Assembly (NCBI GenBank): GCA_036250195.1
Contig: JAVHZZ010000006.1
Span: 78,205,369-78,269,368 of the forward strand
Reading direction: 5' to 3'
DNA from: Mixophyes australis
Taxonomy: Eukaryota > Chordata > Amphibia > Anura > Limnodynastidae
DNA length: 64,000 nt
This document shows, piece after piece, positions 13,304 through 23,559 of this stretch (positions within the stretch are counted from its first letter, which is position 1; each line of letters starts with the position of its first letter). The notes beneath the pieces are model-generated. The model was not told where the DNA came from, ran no database searches, and was given only the letters and a program-made list of their open reading frames with translations. The position numbers and the translations under genes are program-made.

Positions 13304-13640
13304 CTCCTTTCGGCTGAGACATTCTCCCCTTTGCGTAGGTGGGGGAGGGGTGCACAAAAGACTTTGCCTCTCCTCTCTCCTGGAGCTAGTTTTACAACAA
13401 AGATGCAAACTGTAGGCTCCCAATCTTCATGCAGAGCTGGTGGTGCAAGACTCCTTGCAAAGGTTTTCCGGGATTGCACAAAGCTCGCCCTTAGTAAATG
13501 CAGTGATATCTGCCCTCTCTCTTTTTTTTTTTTAATTTCCCCCACTTGCAGTTGCAACCGAGATCCCGGGCTCTGCACCTACATGATGGGCCAGGGCTGC
13601 CAGCTGAAAAGCTCCAAACTTGGATCGGGAGCGTAGGACG
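13304..13640 (-). CDS. Candidate first exon of an unidentified host gene (5' UTR plus 19 coding bases)
   Basis: On the minus strand an ATG at 13322 sits in the context GAGAATGT and reads M-S-Q-P-K-G. It ends after one further base (AAAGGAG) at a consensus splice donor, GTAAGA, at 13303-13298. Upstream lies roughly 300 bp of purine-rich leader, then the CpG-rich promoter-like segment at 13600-13740. Only six complete residues are visible, so the gene cannot be named, and no second exon was identified. The arrangement of motif-bearing CpG cluster, leader, ATG and donor in the right order is the only place in the window resembling the start of a normal gene. It could still be coincidence. Confidence 0.35.
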
Positions 13641-13740
13641 CATGCGCGCTCCCTGCAGGCGCCGTGGAGCATGCTGGGACGTGTAGTTCCGGGCTGAAGC
13701 ACAGGGGGCCGCACTTTCTCCGAAGTGTGAATCAGTCGGG
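13600..13740. promoter_or_regulatory. CpG-rich, possibly bidirectional promoter with NRF1-like and ZNF143-like motifs
   Basis: About twelve CpG dinucleotides lie within roughly 125 bp, in a window that is otherwise CpG-poor outside transposons. At 13640-13649 is GCATGCGCGC, close to the NRF1 consensus. At 13669-13687 is GCATGCTGGGACGTGTAGT. Its complement, ACTACACGTCCCAGCATGC, matches the long ZNF143/THAP11 element (ACTACA..TCCCAG.ATGC) found in housekeeping promoters. Similar words also occur in repeats of this window (32797-32815, 63978-63991), so a repeat origin must be considered. Confidence 0.5.
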
Positions 13741-14535
13741 TGAACTGACTGCCCTCTTACTGCAAGTTCTGAAATGTGATGCATAATGTGATGATGGTGC
13801 TTAAAGAAGTTATGGAAATACACGCGCTAGTTAAAAACTTACAGAGGTTATCTCAATGACGTGCGAATCACACACGTACTGTCAAATCTCAACTTTGCAA
13901 AGAAGTTTTAAATGAAAGCCTTAGGTCTCAAAAGATTGAGTTGCTGATAAGGTCACTGATTAGGCATAATTGGTGTTTTAGTACTGTTTTGGACTATATG
14001 ATTACCATATCTGTACCCAGGAAGTATAGATCGCTTGGTTATAAAGACAGTAGTTTTAAAAGTACCTGGGGTGCCAAATAATGTTAATATTTTTGCACTT
14101 TAATGAAAGTAAGATTTTTTTTCCCCTTGGGGCTTCTTCACACACCATATGCACTGTTAATGCACTTTTAAGTAGTTAACCAACACCAGAAAACACATTA
14201 AAATGAGATGACTGGTGTTGTATGGGCTTGTTCCCAACATTGTGTTCTAAAATTGTAACATGGCACAACCTATTTCTCATGTGCTACGTTGCGCTTCACG
14301 TACAATTGATTGTATTGGTAAAAGTGCATCAATAGTGTATAGAAAACGCATTAAAAGTGCACATTGATATTTTTACATTATCCCAGTGCATATGTGTGAA
14401 CAAGCACTTAAGGCTACATATTCAGTTGTCCTTTTTGCTGCAGATACTTAATTCAGTGCATAGTGCAAGAAAATAAATGCCACAAAGTACATTCCCTATA
14501 TAAGGGGCAATTCTGAAATTCTAGGTTTACTATTA
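13741..14535. other. Non-coding stretch
   Basis: No coding or repeat feature recognised. If the promoter at 13600-13740 is bidirectional, any + strand transcript would start here, but no exon is visible. Confidence 0.4.
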
Positions 14536-14640
14536 TTAACATTTTTTAGCATTGCACAAGCACACTCCGCAGCGATTTACAATTGGGAACAACACGGTAA
14601 AACACAGATAAAGAAGTAAGAGTAATCTGCTTATAATGTA
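14536..14640 (-). mobile_element. L2/SINE-like 3' tail fragment
   Basis: Contains CCGCAGCGATTTACAATTGGGAACAACACGGTAAAA. The same phrase appears at 55430-55465 (CCGTAGCGCTTTACAATTGGGAACAAACACAGTAATAAAA), indicating a dispersed retroposon tail. Confidence 0.55.
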
Positions 14641-14699
14641 TAGAAAAATAGGTGTTTCATACGTGACGTGCCACATATTGCTTACTACTCTAGCCAGAT

Positions 14700-14940
14700 T
14701 GCAGTGGGAAAAAGTGCTTACACTCCATTCACACTGCCTATAAATCCTGGGCTTTTGCCGGGGCAAGCTCCGACGACCCGGGTGTTGGCTCAGTGAGAAA
14801 AAGTGGCAGTGGAAAAGACTCAGGACTTTTGCAGGGTTATTCCCGTGTCAGTCCTGGGTTGCCAGCAGTGTAAACGGTGCAACCCGGGTTTTCAACCCAA
14901 GTCTCACATAAAGAAACTGATTGCGGGGATTAGGCACGAT
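14700..14940. mobile_element. Probable left terminal region of a Harbinger element
   Basis: GC-rich stretch directly before the accessory gene, with repeated CCCGGGT / CCTGGGTT / CAACCCGGGTTTTC words and the phrase CATTCACACTGCCTATAAA that is common near Harbinger ends. A matching right terminus beyond 19110 was not found, so the right end is probably lost. Confidence 0.4.
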
Positions 14941-15084
14941 GGAGGATGATGTCATTTCAATGCTACAGAGAAGAGAAATAGGAGAAAGCATGACACGCCT
15001 GGCTAGAAGAAGAGGTGCATGATCTGCTGGTCATTAGAGGAGAGGAGAGGAGGAAATAAAACAACATCACAGGCACTGTAAAGG

Positions 15085-17240
15085 TTGCATCAGTGTACTA
15101 TAACATAGCAAAAATACTAACAGAGCGTGGGATAAAGAGCAGCCAGCAACAGGTGGTAAATAAATTAGTCACTTAGAAAACAATACTCAAAGTGCATGGC
15201 CACAACTGCAGAAAGAGTGGTGCTGCCCGAATGAAATGGCCATTTTATGAGCAATGTAACTTGTTGTTCAGCAACTCTGCCTTGGCAAATCCCATAGCAC
15301 TGTCATCATCAAGATGCCGCGCTGCTCACAGTCCAACACCTGAAAGCAGTCAGTCAAGCGTGCCTTCACTAATGATTAGCGATTATGTCTATGAAGAACA
15401 TGGTGATTTGGAGTGTTCAAATGTGAACAATGAAACCATGACTATGTCAGCAGAGGAATTGGCAGACTCACAACATTTGCCAGCGGCGCAACCTTCACCA
15501 GACACACAACCATTGCCAGCGACACAACCTTCGCCATCGACGCAGAACCCAACGTTATGTTCAAACAGTAGGTTTATTCATGTTTTAATTTTCAAAGTAA
15601 ATTAAATAAATATATGAAAGTTTAACATTACTAAACTCAGAACTAAACAAAACTAAACGTAAAAGCATATTAAAACATGAAGACGTATATGTTGCAGCAT
15701 GAAGCTAGTGTGTAGGAGGGAGGAGGCCTCAAGCACATATCAGCTTACAACACTGTTATTTAATTTTGCAGCAATATTTATTCATCCTCGGTGGCCCTAA
15801 AGTATTTCCTTTCTTTTTCTCATTTGTAGTTTACAATGTTCCTAACTGGAAGAAGAAGCTGAATAAGATGGAACAAGCAACAAAAGCCATGAACAGTAAT
15901 GGTTGAAAAGCTCAAGGAAATAGATATGGCTATGGCGGCCCAATTATTTACACGTCTCCAACGCTTCATGGATAATGAGCGAAAGCTGCAGGACTCTTTC
16001 ATTACCCAAATAATGGGTATGCAGGATCTGATTCTGAGGGAAAACAAATTTCTGATGGCTTACCTAGATCGCCTGATGCCAAAACTGCAAGGACCTGCAC
16101 TACTGTCAATTGGACAGAAAGGGAAAGAGATGTGTAACTGGGGCACTCATAGTCTATTCATTAAAATATAATAATCTTTATTGATATACATTAAAATGTA
16201 CATATACATATAAAATTTGCGAAATATTAAAATAGGAAATGGTATTGAAGTGAAAACAATTATAAGAACTGTTAAAATAGGTAGTAGAACACTACCCTAG
16301 TGTGCCACTATTTACTTAATAATATAATGCACAACCTCCTTATTATCTGTATCTTATATCAAAGCTGCTTGTCTATTTGCCAGTCTTGGCTAGACAATAT
16401 CAATGCTATTATCCAATAAATCAGAGTGGATACAGCCACTAGGTTAGGTAATAGATTTCATAAATATCTGTAATGCCTCTGGGACTTTAGACCTATATAC
16501 TACTCCATCCCCAGACTGAATATATGAAGGCAACCTATTTTTGCCTGAATTCAACATATACCACACATACCCCAGACCCCCATGTCCTTGTGGTGACTGT
16601 ATTTTGATTATTTTGATTAGATTATTAAGTAAATAGTGGCACACTAGGGTAGTGTTCTACTACCTATTTTAACAGTTCTTATAATTGTTTTCACTTCAAT
16701 ACCATTTCCTATTTTAATATTTTGCTAATTTTGTTTTTACAATATATGTTAATTTTAATGTATATCAATAAAGATTATTATATTTTTTAATTAATAGACT
16801 GTGAGTGCCCCAGTTACACATCTCTTTCCCTTTCTGTTCAATTGACATAATTCTATTATATGTGTGGATGCACCTATCCTCCTGGTCTCATTAGTAACAG
16901 AAATGATCATAATAAAGAAATTAATTGGTAATTAAGGAGCAGGGAGGAAAACAGTCTACCCGGTGCAATATATATTTTGCTTAAGGACCTGCACTACCTT
17001 AACAACAACATCCATACCATGTTGAGGGGCCTTACCACTTATATAACAGAGGGCAACAAATTTTTCTCCCAAACTCAGGTACACCACTAAACACCCCACA
17101 TCATCCTCCACAAATGGCTCCACATAATACTGAGTACCCGGCTACTCCTTATAACCCTGAGTACCCATCTACTACACATTACCCTCAGTGTCCGGCTACT
17201 CCACATAACCCTGAGTACCCACATTACCATCAGCTATAGG
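15085..17240 (+). pseudogene. Harbinger accessory (Myb/SANT-like) protein gene, broken
   Basis: Autonomous PIF/Harbinger transposons encode a second, DNA-binding protein with a Myb/SANT fold. Here, VVNKLVTLRKQYSKC followed after a frameshift near 15205 by KSGAARMKWPFYEQCNLLF (15215-15275) matches the last helices of that domain. Next comes a Gln/Pro/Ser-rich linker to 15567, a donor-like GTAGGT and an acceptor (TTTGTAG, about 15828). The next exon has VPNWKKKLNKMEQ and, after a frameshift, a coiled-coil-like segment ending KLQGP near 16094. The end of the gene is separated by the insertion at 16104-16982. It then resumes in a Tyr/Pro-rich tail with NPEYP-type repeats (17100-17238). It converges on the transposase at 17447-19110. 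Confidence 0.65.
16104..16982. mobile_element. Inverted-repeat insertion with 15-bp target-site duplication
   Basis: The accessory gene is interrupted at AAGGACCTGCACTAC, which is present in full on both sides (16089-16103 and 16983-16997). The 879-bp insert has long inverted arms: about 16104-16325 (starting TGTCAATTGGACAGAAAGGG) and its complement at about 16618-16852. The loop between them is roughly 290 bp, and a 130-bp tail lies beyond the right arm. A 15-bp duplication fits target-primed or Penelope-like insertion rather than a cut-and-paste DNA transposon. No intact protein is encoded. The class is inference. Confidence 0.65.
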
Positions 17241-17446
17241 TGATGAAGGTATGTACAGTACAGTTATAATGTCTGCCTGTGTTTGAGGCAACAATATTTA
17301 AAATGTTTTCTATATTTAAAATGTTTATAATGTAAGTACTTGCACTACTGTATTGACACATGTATGTCTAAGCTGTATATACAGCAAGCAGCAACTACAT
17401 GGGGCACAAGTTTGGTATTAATGTCATCGTGCTAAAATAAACACAG
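17241..17446. other. Harbinger intergenic spacer
   Basis: AT-rich spacer between the converging 3' ends of the accessory gene and the transposase. No feature other than position. Confidence 0.4.
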
Positions 17447-19110
17447 TCAAAGTCCTTTCAATCGTCCAAAGGCATTTTCTTCCACCATCCGAGCAGAGCT
17501 GAGGGTATGGGTGAATCTAATTTGTTGCGCAGAAAGTTGATGTTGCTGTGTGAAGCCCTTCATCAACCATCGCCGCAATGGGTAAGCTGCATCCCCGATG
17601 ATGTGTACTGGGATCTCCACACCATTCACGATCTTGGATTTCTGGAAAATTATATTATATTAGAATATTAGAACTTTGACAGCAATCACTACACCTATAG
17701 ATCTTGCAATCTGTAATGTCTAGCTCCAAAAAACGAACTAACATATACACGCTACCCAAATGTTGGTTACAGAACACAATACACCTGCTGGTATATGTTT
17801 TAATTGTATTTGGAAAGCGGAACATCTACAGATGGATAAGGACAGTAAACAAATAGCAAAAAATACATGATTGTATTAGCTTGCTGAGGAAAACATCATA
17901 AAAAATAATATAGATATTTACTTCTCTAGGGAACAACCAGCCATCTTGCTGCTCCTCTGCAATCTGGTACAGATCCGAATTGGCCAGAACTCTGGCGTCA
18001 TGAGAACGTCCAGGCCAGCCAATAAACATATCTGTGAAACTAAAAATATAATATATTTAGCTTTGTTTTACAATACATATCATAAGAAACAGTCACATTA
18101 AAATATAAAATGCTTCAGTTATTGATGTTGGCTAAGGTCTGTATAGCGAGGCTGTGGTTGGCCCCGAAGAGTCCCACGGTTAAAAATTGGAAGACACTGG
18201 TTAATACCACCATAAGGCACGAGAGATTTGTCTATACTAGCAGACAGGCTCTGAAGAAATTTGAGAGTATATGGTACAGATGGTTAGAGTCTCCATTTTA
18301 TCCTGTGTCATCTAGTTCAGATGCTCTGAGTACTTAAATGTATGGCTCCCGCAGTTCTTATAATAAATATCTGAATCCATATGGTGAACTCTGCATGTGT
18401 AACATACCTATGTATGAGCATTTACGATGTATGATCCTGAATGAGTATAGCACATATACTGTTATTATGCTTTACTGAAGTCTTGTAAATTGCATCATTT
18501 AATTCTGATGTGTATGCGATTGTTTTTCTTTTCTTTTTGTTGTTTGGTATGTTTGTACCTTGAAAAATTCCAATAAAAATATTGGATTTAAAAAATATAT
18601 ATATAAAATGCTTACTTATGGCCAAATACAGCATGTAGAATAATAGAATGCCAGCCTTTGCGGTTGTAATAATCTGCAGGGTTGTCTTTGGGGACAATGA
18701 TAATCCCCGTCTATGGCTCCTGCACACTGTGGATTTCTACGTCGCAGGAATCCAGTGATGGTGTCATCTAGTCGCTGTCCTTGAGGCAAGGAGATGAAGC
18801 GATGGTGAATGGCTTCCAGCAATGCCTTGGGGACTTCAGGCACTAGAGTGCAAACTGTGGATATCCCCACTCCAAACAAGCAGGAGATTGTGCGGTATTC
18901 GCCAGGGGTAGCACACCACAACACACTTGCTAGTCTACTTGGTGCAAGGGGTTTTCTACAGTTTGTGGTCTGTCTAGAAAGTGCTGGGGTGATAAGGTCC
19001 AGTACATACTGAAATGTTCCACTTGATATACGAAAGTGTGTCATCTACTGCTCATCCTCAAAAGCTTCCACTGTAGCCTAGAAAGCTTCTCTGTGACTGC
19101 GGTCTCTGGC
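17447..19110 (-). pseudogene. PIF/Harbinger transposase (HARBI1-like), three exons, broken
   Basis: Exon 1 (about 19044-18616) reads MTHFRISSGTFQYVLDLITP, then RPLAPSRLASVLWCATPGEY and GAIDG, which carries the first catalytic Asp. A frameshift just after it is followed by KDNPADYYNRKGWHSIILHA, then a GTAAGC donor. Exon 2 (18033-17940) follows a TTTCACAG acceptor and has GWPGRSHDARVLANSDLY. Exon 3 (17643-17447), after TTTCCAG, has IIGDAAYPL (second Asp) and MVEENAFGRLKG (catalytic Glu), ending early at a stop. An in-frame TAG lies directly before the Met at 19044, with EAFEDEQ upstream, so the N-terminus is also disrupted. Family length is about 350-400 residues. The pieces cover most of the catalytic core. 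Confidence 0.8.
18116..18600 (+). mobile_element. 5'-truncated L1-type LINE insertion (ORF2 tail plus 3' UTR)
   Basis: Inserted in the first intron of the Harbinger transposase and flanked by the 13-bp direct repeat ATATAAAATGCTT (18103-18115 and 18601-18613). The frame at 18110-18337 ends in KFESIWYRWLESPF, matching the last residues of L1 ORF2 proteins, where F..IW..WL is usual. It is followed by a short 3' UTR with a pyrimidine run, CCAATAAAAATATTGG and an A-rich end. These are standard marks of L1 target-primed reverse transcription with 5' truncation. Confidence 0.8.
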
Positions 19111-19439
19111 ACACATTCTTCAGTTAGTCGCCGTGCTGAATCTCAATATGGAGGAAATACTGGACCTGACAAACGCTCTCCTTCTGCGCAAATAAAGATG
19201 TTGAGTATTCTCCCCCTCTGCCATAAATTACTCCTTTCTCCTCCTAAAATGACACTGCAGGGTAGCACACTGTTAGCAGCTGCATCAAGCTCTCATTTTC
19301 ATTATAAAACAGCCAAAAAAGCAAGTAAAAAGGAACTCTGGGCTACACAATAGTAACTTGGACCTTGTCATCACAGTTTGTGGTCTGGAGGGTAACCCCT
19401 TGCTAGGGGTAGAGTTTTGAGCAAGACTCCACTTTTTCA
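19111..19439. other. Non-coding junction region
   Basis: Lies between the Harbinger transposase and gypsy protease remnants. A short + frame at 19152 (MEEILDLTNALLLRK, then stop) has no identified role and may be a rearranged transposon piece. Confidence 0.35.
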
Positions 19440-19828
19440 TTTATCCATTGGAATTCTGCACTGAACAATTGTCCTTATATCTGATTCAATGCCTCACAGT
19501 TAACTTTGTCCTAGGCCATCTGTGGTTATCTAGCCATAATCTTCTAATTGATTGGACTAGTGGTGAAATCATTCGCTCGGGGTTAACATGTGCAGACTTG
19601 TCTGTGTCTACCTGTTTGGATGCTTCAGTCTCCTACACAAAGTCTTTCTCATAGCTACCACATCTTTCTTGATGTTTTTTCTAAGATGGACGATTTCACG
19701 GTGGCCTAAATGGAAACTTTATGCCTTGTTTTGCCCTGAAAAGGCCATGGAAGAATGTATCCAGAAGAACTTCGTAAAGGCTTCATAAGGCTTTTCCAAG
19801 TCTCCTGTTGGAGCAGAGTACTTTTTTC
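19440..19828 (+). pseudogene. Ty3/gypsy pol fragment A: end of protease and start of reverse transcriptase
   Basis: FVLGHLWLSSHNLLIDWTSGEI (about 19510-19575) corresponds to the gypsy protease end, where LG.PWL..HNP.IDW..GEI is usual. After a frame change, KWKLYALFCPEKAMEECIQKNF and then SPVGAEYFF match the RT N-terminal region (Y.LS..E..AM..YI.ENL..G.I..S.SP.GAGFFF). The reading then stops abruptly at the LTR element starting at 19829 and resumes after 22805. This is one old gypsy copy split by later insertions. Confidence 0.75.
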
Positions 19829-20624
19829 TGTTGTGCCTGTGTTTTGTATGTGACTGCAGTACCTCAATTCCATCAGAGGTGCTGCTGTTCTGCCCCTGAA
19901 CTTTACACCTTGTCTGTAGGAGTTAATCTCCTTACCTAATTAGTACCAGCACCTGTTTCACGGCTTCATATACTTGCCTCTATCTGTGTTCTGTGCAGTT
20001 CATCGTTTAAACATGACTACTGCTTGTCTCCTCCTTATAACCTGTTCCAGATTGCTGTCTGATTTCTCATTGTGACCTCTGCCTGATTGCTGGACTCTGC
20101 TTGTTTGCCTGTTTCTCTCACCTCTGCCTGATTACCGGACTCTGCTTGTTTGCCTGTTTCCCTAACATCTGCCTGATTACCGAATTATGCTTGTTCGCTT
20201 GTGACCCTGACCTCTGCCTGGCTACTGGATCTTGATTATATGCTTGTTGCCCTGACCTCTGCCTGGTCACTGGACTCAACTAGTCTGTCTGCTTTCCTAG
20301 GCTGCCTCATGCCTCTGGATAATTGGTCCTGATCCCTGCCTTCTTAGGCTGGTGCCTCATGCCTCCTGGCAATTGGGTAATGCAATCTACTTGTTTCTGC
20401 ATTTAAACTGTAATTGTCATTTGAATCATTACTTGGAACCTGTTGCTTCCATGGACAATTCCTGCCATTCAACACTCCTGCTTATATTTGTGTACCTATT
20501 AAATCTGCTACTGAAATCAGCATATGCCATGAACTAAATCTTTGTTCACATATTTTGCCTAAATAATGAAACTTGGTTTTTCTACAGCCGTTGCCTCTTC
20601 CTGAATTCACTAGGAATCATAACA
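19829..20624 (+). repeat. 5' LTR of a non-autonomous LTR retrotransposon
   Basis: Starts TGTTGTGCCTGTGTTTTG and ends GGAATCATAACA. It is largely the same sequence as 22363-22805, with matching CAGTACCTCAATTCCA, CTAATTAGTACCAGCA and CTGAATTCACTAGGAAT. It is longer than its partner because a roughly 50-bp unit (GACCTCTGCCTGATTACCGG...) is repeated about five times at 20072-20290. The insertion is bounded by TTTTC at the left and TTTTG at the right, a likely target duplication with one difference. Confidence 0.8.
20072..20290 (+). repeat. Tandem repeat of about 50 bp inside the 5' LTR
   Basis: Roughly five imperfect units containing CCTCTGCCTG, TACCGGACTCTGCTTG and TTTGCCTGTTTC. The partner LTR has only one to two units, so the array expanded or contracted after insertion. 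Confidence 0.75.
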
Positions 20625-22362
20625 TCATGAACTGCCATACAATCTGGACCTGCTGATTATATGCCCTCTGCTTTAGTCCTGGGATTCATAATGTTTCTGA
20701 ATTTAACTCTGTGTCTGACTGTTGGAAGCCATTTCAGTAAATTCACAACTACAAATGCTGCAAATGGACATTATTCAGCTCCGTTAACAAATCATATAGG
20801 TATCTACTTTACTTCAAGAACTGCTTAAAACCCTTCCTGCTTCTGTGTTGAGCAGTTACAACTTACATACTGATTCTAGAGCAACATATTCTTCATTCTC
20901 CCTGAACTTTTTCTGATCACAAGGACATTAATGGTGCTGCATCTGTGATAGTGCCGGTAGTCTCTACCGTCAAGGATTCTAAACGGGCAAGCTACCTGCG
21001 TACCCATCTGACCAAGGAGGAGCAATGGCAGAGAAGCATTGGCAAACCATGCCTCTATTGCGCCAAATACGAACATTACTTAAAAGACTGTCGACTCAAC
21101 AGACCACAACATCCTATAGAACAGTTTTCAGCATGCTCCTCCCAAGATCCTGGATTTGTTTGCACTTCACCTCCTGTTGCTATATTACAACCCGATCTAA
21201 TCCGTTAGTTCCAGCCACCTGTCCTGAGTTGCCAGTTACAGCTTCCAGTTCCAAGGTGCCAGTTTCAGCTTCCAGTTCCGAGGTGCCAGCCTCTGTCTCC
21301 AGTTCTGAGGTGCCGGCCTCTGTCTCCAGTTCTGAGGTGCCAGCCACCACTACAGGGACTTTGCTTGCTTCAGAGGGAGCGCTGTCCTTACAGCCTGCTC
21401 CAGAGGGGACGCTGCCCTTACAGCCTGCTCCAGAGGGGGTGCTGCCCTTACAGTCTGTTACAGGGGGGTCGCTGCCCTTACAGTCTGTTTCAGTGGGGGG
21501 CTGCCCTAACAGTCCGTCTCAGAGGAAGCGCTGCCCTTACAGTCCGTCCCAAAAGAGGCACTGCCCTTACACTCTGTCCAAGAGGGGACCCTGTCCCTCC
21601 AGTCCGCTCCAAAGACACTGCCACTTAAAGCGTTTCAGCCCAAGTTGACAATGCGTTTCAGCCCGAGTTGCCACTTAATGTGCTTCAGCACGAGTTGCCA
21701 CCTAATGCGGTTCAGCCCGAGTTGCCATAAAGTACGATTCAGCCTGAGTTGCCACAAACTTCGGTTCAACCCGAGTTGCCACACAGTACGGTTTAGACCA
21801 AGTTTCCACACGGTATGGTTCAGCCCGAGTTGTCTTCCTGTCCTGTTCGTTCAGAGGCTTCTCACAGTGCTGTCCACTCTGTCGTTTCAGTTGGGGACTC
21901 CTGCTCTGCCATCCCAGTTGGGGACTCTCCAGAGTCTGCTATTCAGCCAGAGAGGCCAGAGGACTCTTCTAAACAGTCAGAACCTCCTCCAGTCTACTTT
22001 GATGGAGACCTCAAACAGTTCTTCTTTAGTCCTTCAACTCTGTATGACAACAAACATCAACTTTGGTGGCTGGCTTTATGGTTATATCACCATCTTGCAA
22101 TAAAATAAAAGGTCCTATCCTGATACTAGGCTGGGACTCAGACTCAGAGTGAATTTATTGATGATTCTAGAGACTTAGTGGATGAACTTGCCAATTCTTC
22201 TAGAGCTCTTAAAGAATTGGGTCTTCTCTGTACTCTGTTGGAGAAGAGCCCAATTGTCTCTCCAAGGAGATCCTGCAAAAAGAAAAAGTGGAAGAAAAAA
22301 GTCAGAGTGCAGCTTGTGAGGAGCGTCTGGAATCTGCTCCTTAAAGTGTGTGGGGGGGCATA
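20625..22362 (+). pseudogene. Internal region of the LTR element: gag-like zinc knuckle and low-complexity protein
   Basis: The frame at 20945-21208 includes HLTKEEQWQRSIGKPCLYCAKYEHYLKDC, with a retroviral-type zinc knuckle in the order C-x2-C-x4-H-x4-C that normally binds RNA in gag. It is followed by degenerate tandem coding repeats rich in Ser, Pro, Glu and Val (21220-21840), then a basic stretch SPRRSCKKKKWKKK near 22260. A polypurine run (GTGTGTGGGGGGGCATA) precedes the 3' LTR. No protease, RT or integrase is present between these LTRs, so the element must have depended on enzymes supplied elsewhere. Confidence 0.65.
21220..21840 (+). repeat. Imperfect short tandem repeats in the gag-like region
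   Basis: Units such as CAGTTCTGAGGTGCCAGCC, then TTACAGCCTGCTCCAGAGGG, then CAGCCCGAGTTGCCAC recur many times with drift. Different repeat units occupy adjacent blocks, which produces several spurious long frames. Confidence 0.75.
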
Positions 22363-22805
22363 TGTTAGGACTCTGCCTGTGTTTTGTATGTGGCTGCAGT
22401 ACCTCAATTCCACCAGAGGTGCTGCTGTTTTGCCCCTACACCTTGTCTGCAGGAGCTAATCTCTTTACCTAATTAGTACCAGCATCTGTTTCATGGCTTC
22501 ATATACCTGCCTCTATCTGTGTTCTGTGTAGTTCATAATTTATACCTGGCTGCTGCTTGTCTCCTGCTTATAATATGTTCCAGTTTGCTTTTATGCTGTC
22601 TGATCTCTCTTTGTGACCTCTGCCTGATTACCGGACTCTGCTTGTTTGCCTGTTTCCCAACCTCTGCCTAATTACCGAATTATGAATTTTTACTGAAATC
22701 TGCATATCCCATTAACTGAATCTTTGTTCACATATTTTGCTAAATAAAGACACTTGTTTTTTCTACATCCCCTGCCTCTTTCTGAATTCACTAGGAATTA
22801 TACCA
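22363..22805 (+). repeat. 3' LTR of the non-autonomous LTR retrotransposon
   Basis: Starts TGTTAGGACTCTGCCTG directly after a purine tract and ends AGGAATTATACCA. It is co-linear with 19829-20624 but shorter. Beyond it the interrupted gypsy RT resumes. Confidence 0.8.
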
Positions 22806-23075
22806 TTTTGTTCCAAAAAATGGGAGTATTATTTCATCAACTTAAATAAGCAACAATTTTCTCTAAAATTGGCGTCCGTGAGGCTAATAATTAAATTTTC
22901 ATTATAGGTGGAGATGAGTGGAAGACAGCATTCATGTTATGCCCTGTGGTCTTTGCAGCGCTCCCACAGTCTTTCAAGAATTACTCATTGACATTTTTTG
23001 TCTTTCAGACAAATTTGTCATTGAGTATATTGACAGTATCCTGGTCTACTCCACTTTTTTAGAACCACATTGGCT
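22806..23075 (+). pseudogene. Ty3/gypsy pol fragment B: reverse transcriptase palm
   Basis: Contains GGDEWKTAF (about 22910-22936), a hallmark of gypsy RTs. After a frameshift follow MPCGLCSAPTVFQELL and FVIEYIDSILVYS. The catalytic box, normally YLDD, reads YIDS here, so one essential Asp is lost. It continues fragment A (19440-19828) of the same old copy. Confidence 0.75.
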
Positions 23076-23479
23076 TCCTGGCCCTTCTCTTCTCTCCCTC
23101 CCCTTTCTTTTTTAGCCTTTCTGAAGTTTGCAAGCACTCCCCCGCCTATCACCTTATCCTCTACAATCTTATTGAAAAACCTGCTTTGTTGTGTCTAATC
23201 ATCCTGATGAGATATATTGAGGAACTAATTTTACACTATACTGTTTTATTTATCGGAAATGTTCTGCAAAGTTGTTTATTGACCAAAGTTTGAAAATAAA
23301 GAGATTTAAGAAAAGAATAACATTGACTTCATATAAAAAAGGGTCATCGGAAACCCTGGGAGTATCAGTTATTTGAAAATTGGAACAATATGAATATGTA
23401 AAAGTTTCCTTTCTATGACACATTTTTTTCCATGATAGTTTCTCAGTGAACCCCAGAGTCACAATCTGAGAACAGATAG
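23076..23479. other. Non-coding stretch between gypsy pieces
   Basis: No domain recognised. Inserted between the RT and RNase H portions of the old gypsy copy. Confidence 0.4.
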
Positions 23480-23559
23480 GACCTTTAGACCTGTATAACT
23501 TGGCTCTACCTCCCACGAGGCACGGAGTCTAACGGCACAAAACATTTTCACCAGTGACC

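Noticed and set aside
13091..13423. 110-residue minus-strand frame and its + strand partners over the candidate exon
   Set aside because: Not in the frame of the ATG at 13322 and without domain. They run through the putative splice donor.
16444..16644. Possible GIY-YIG-like GYVWYML in the loop of the 879-bp insert
   Set aside because: Too short and lacking the other nuclease residues. Not enough to assign Penelope on protein evidence.
21025..22103. Several overlapping frames of 87 to 207 residues
   Set aside because: Alternate-frame readings of the short tandem repeats in the gag-like region.
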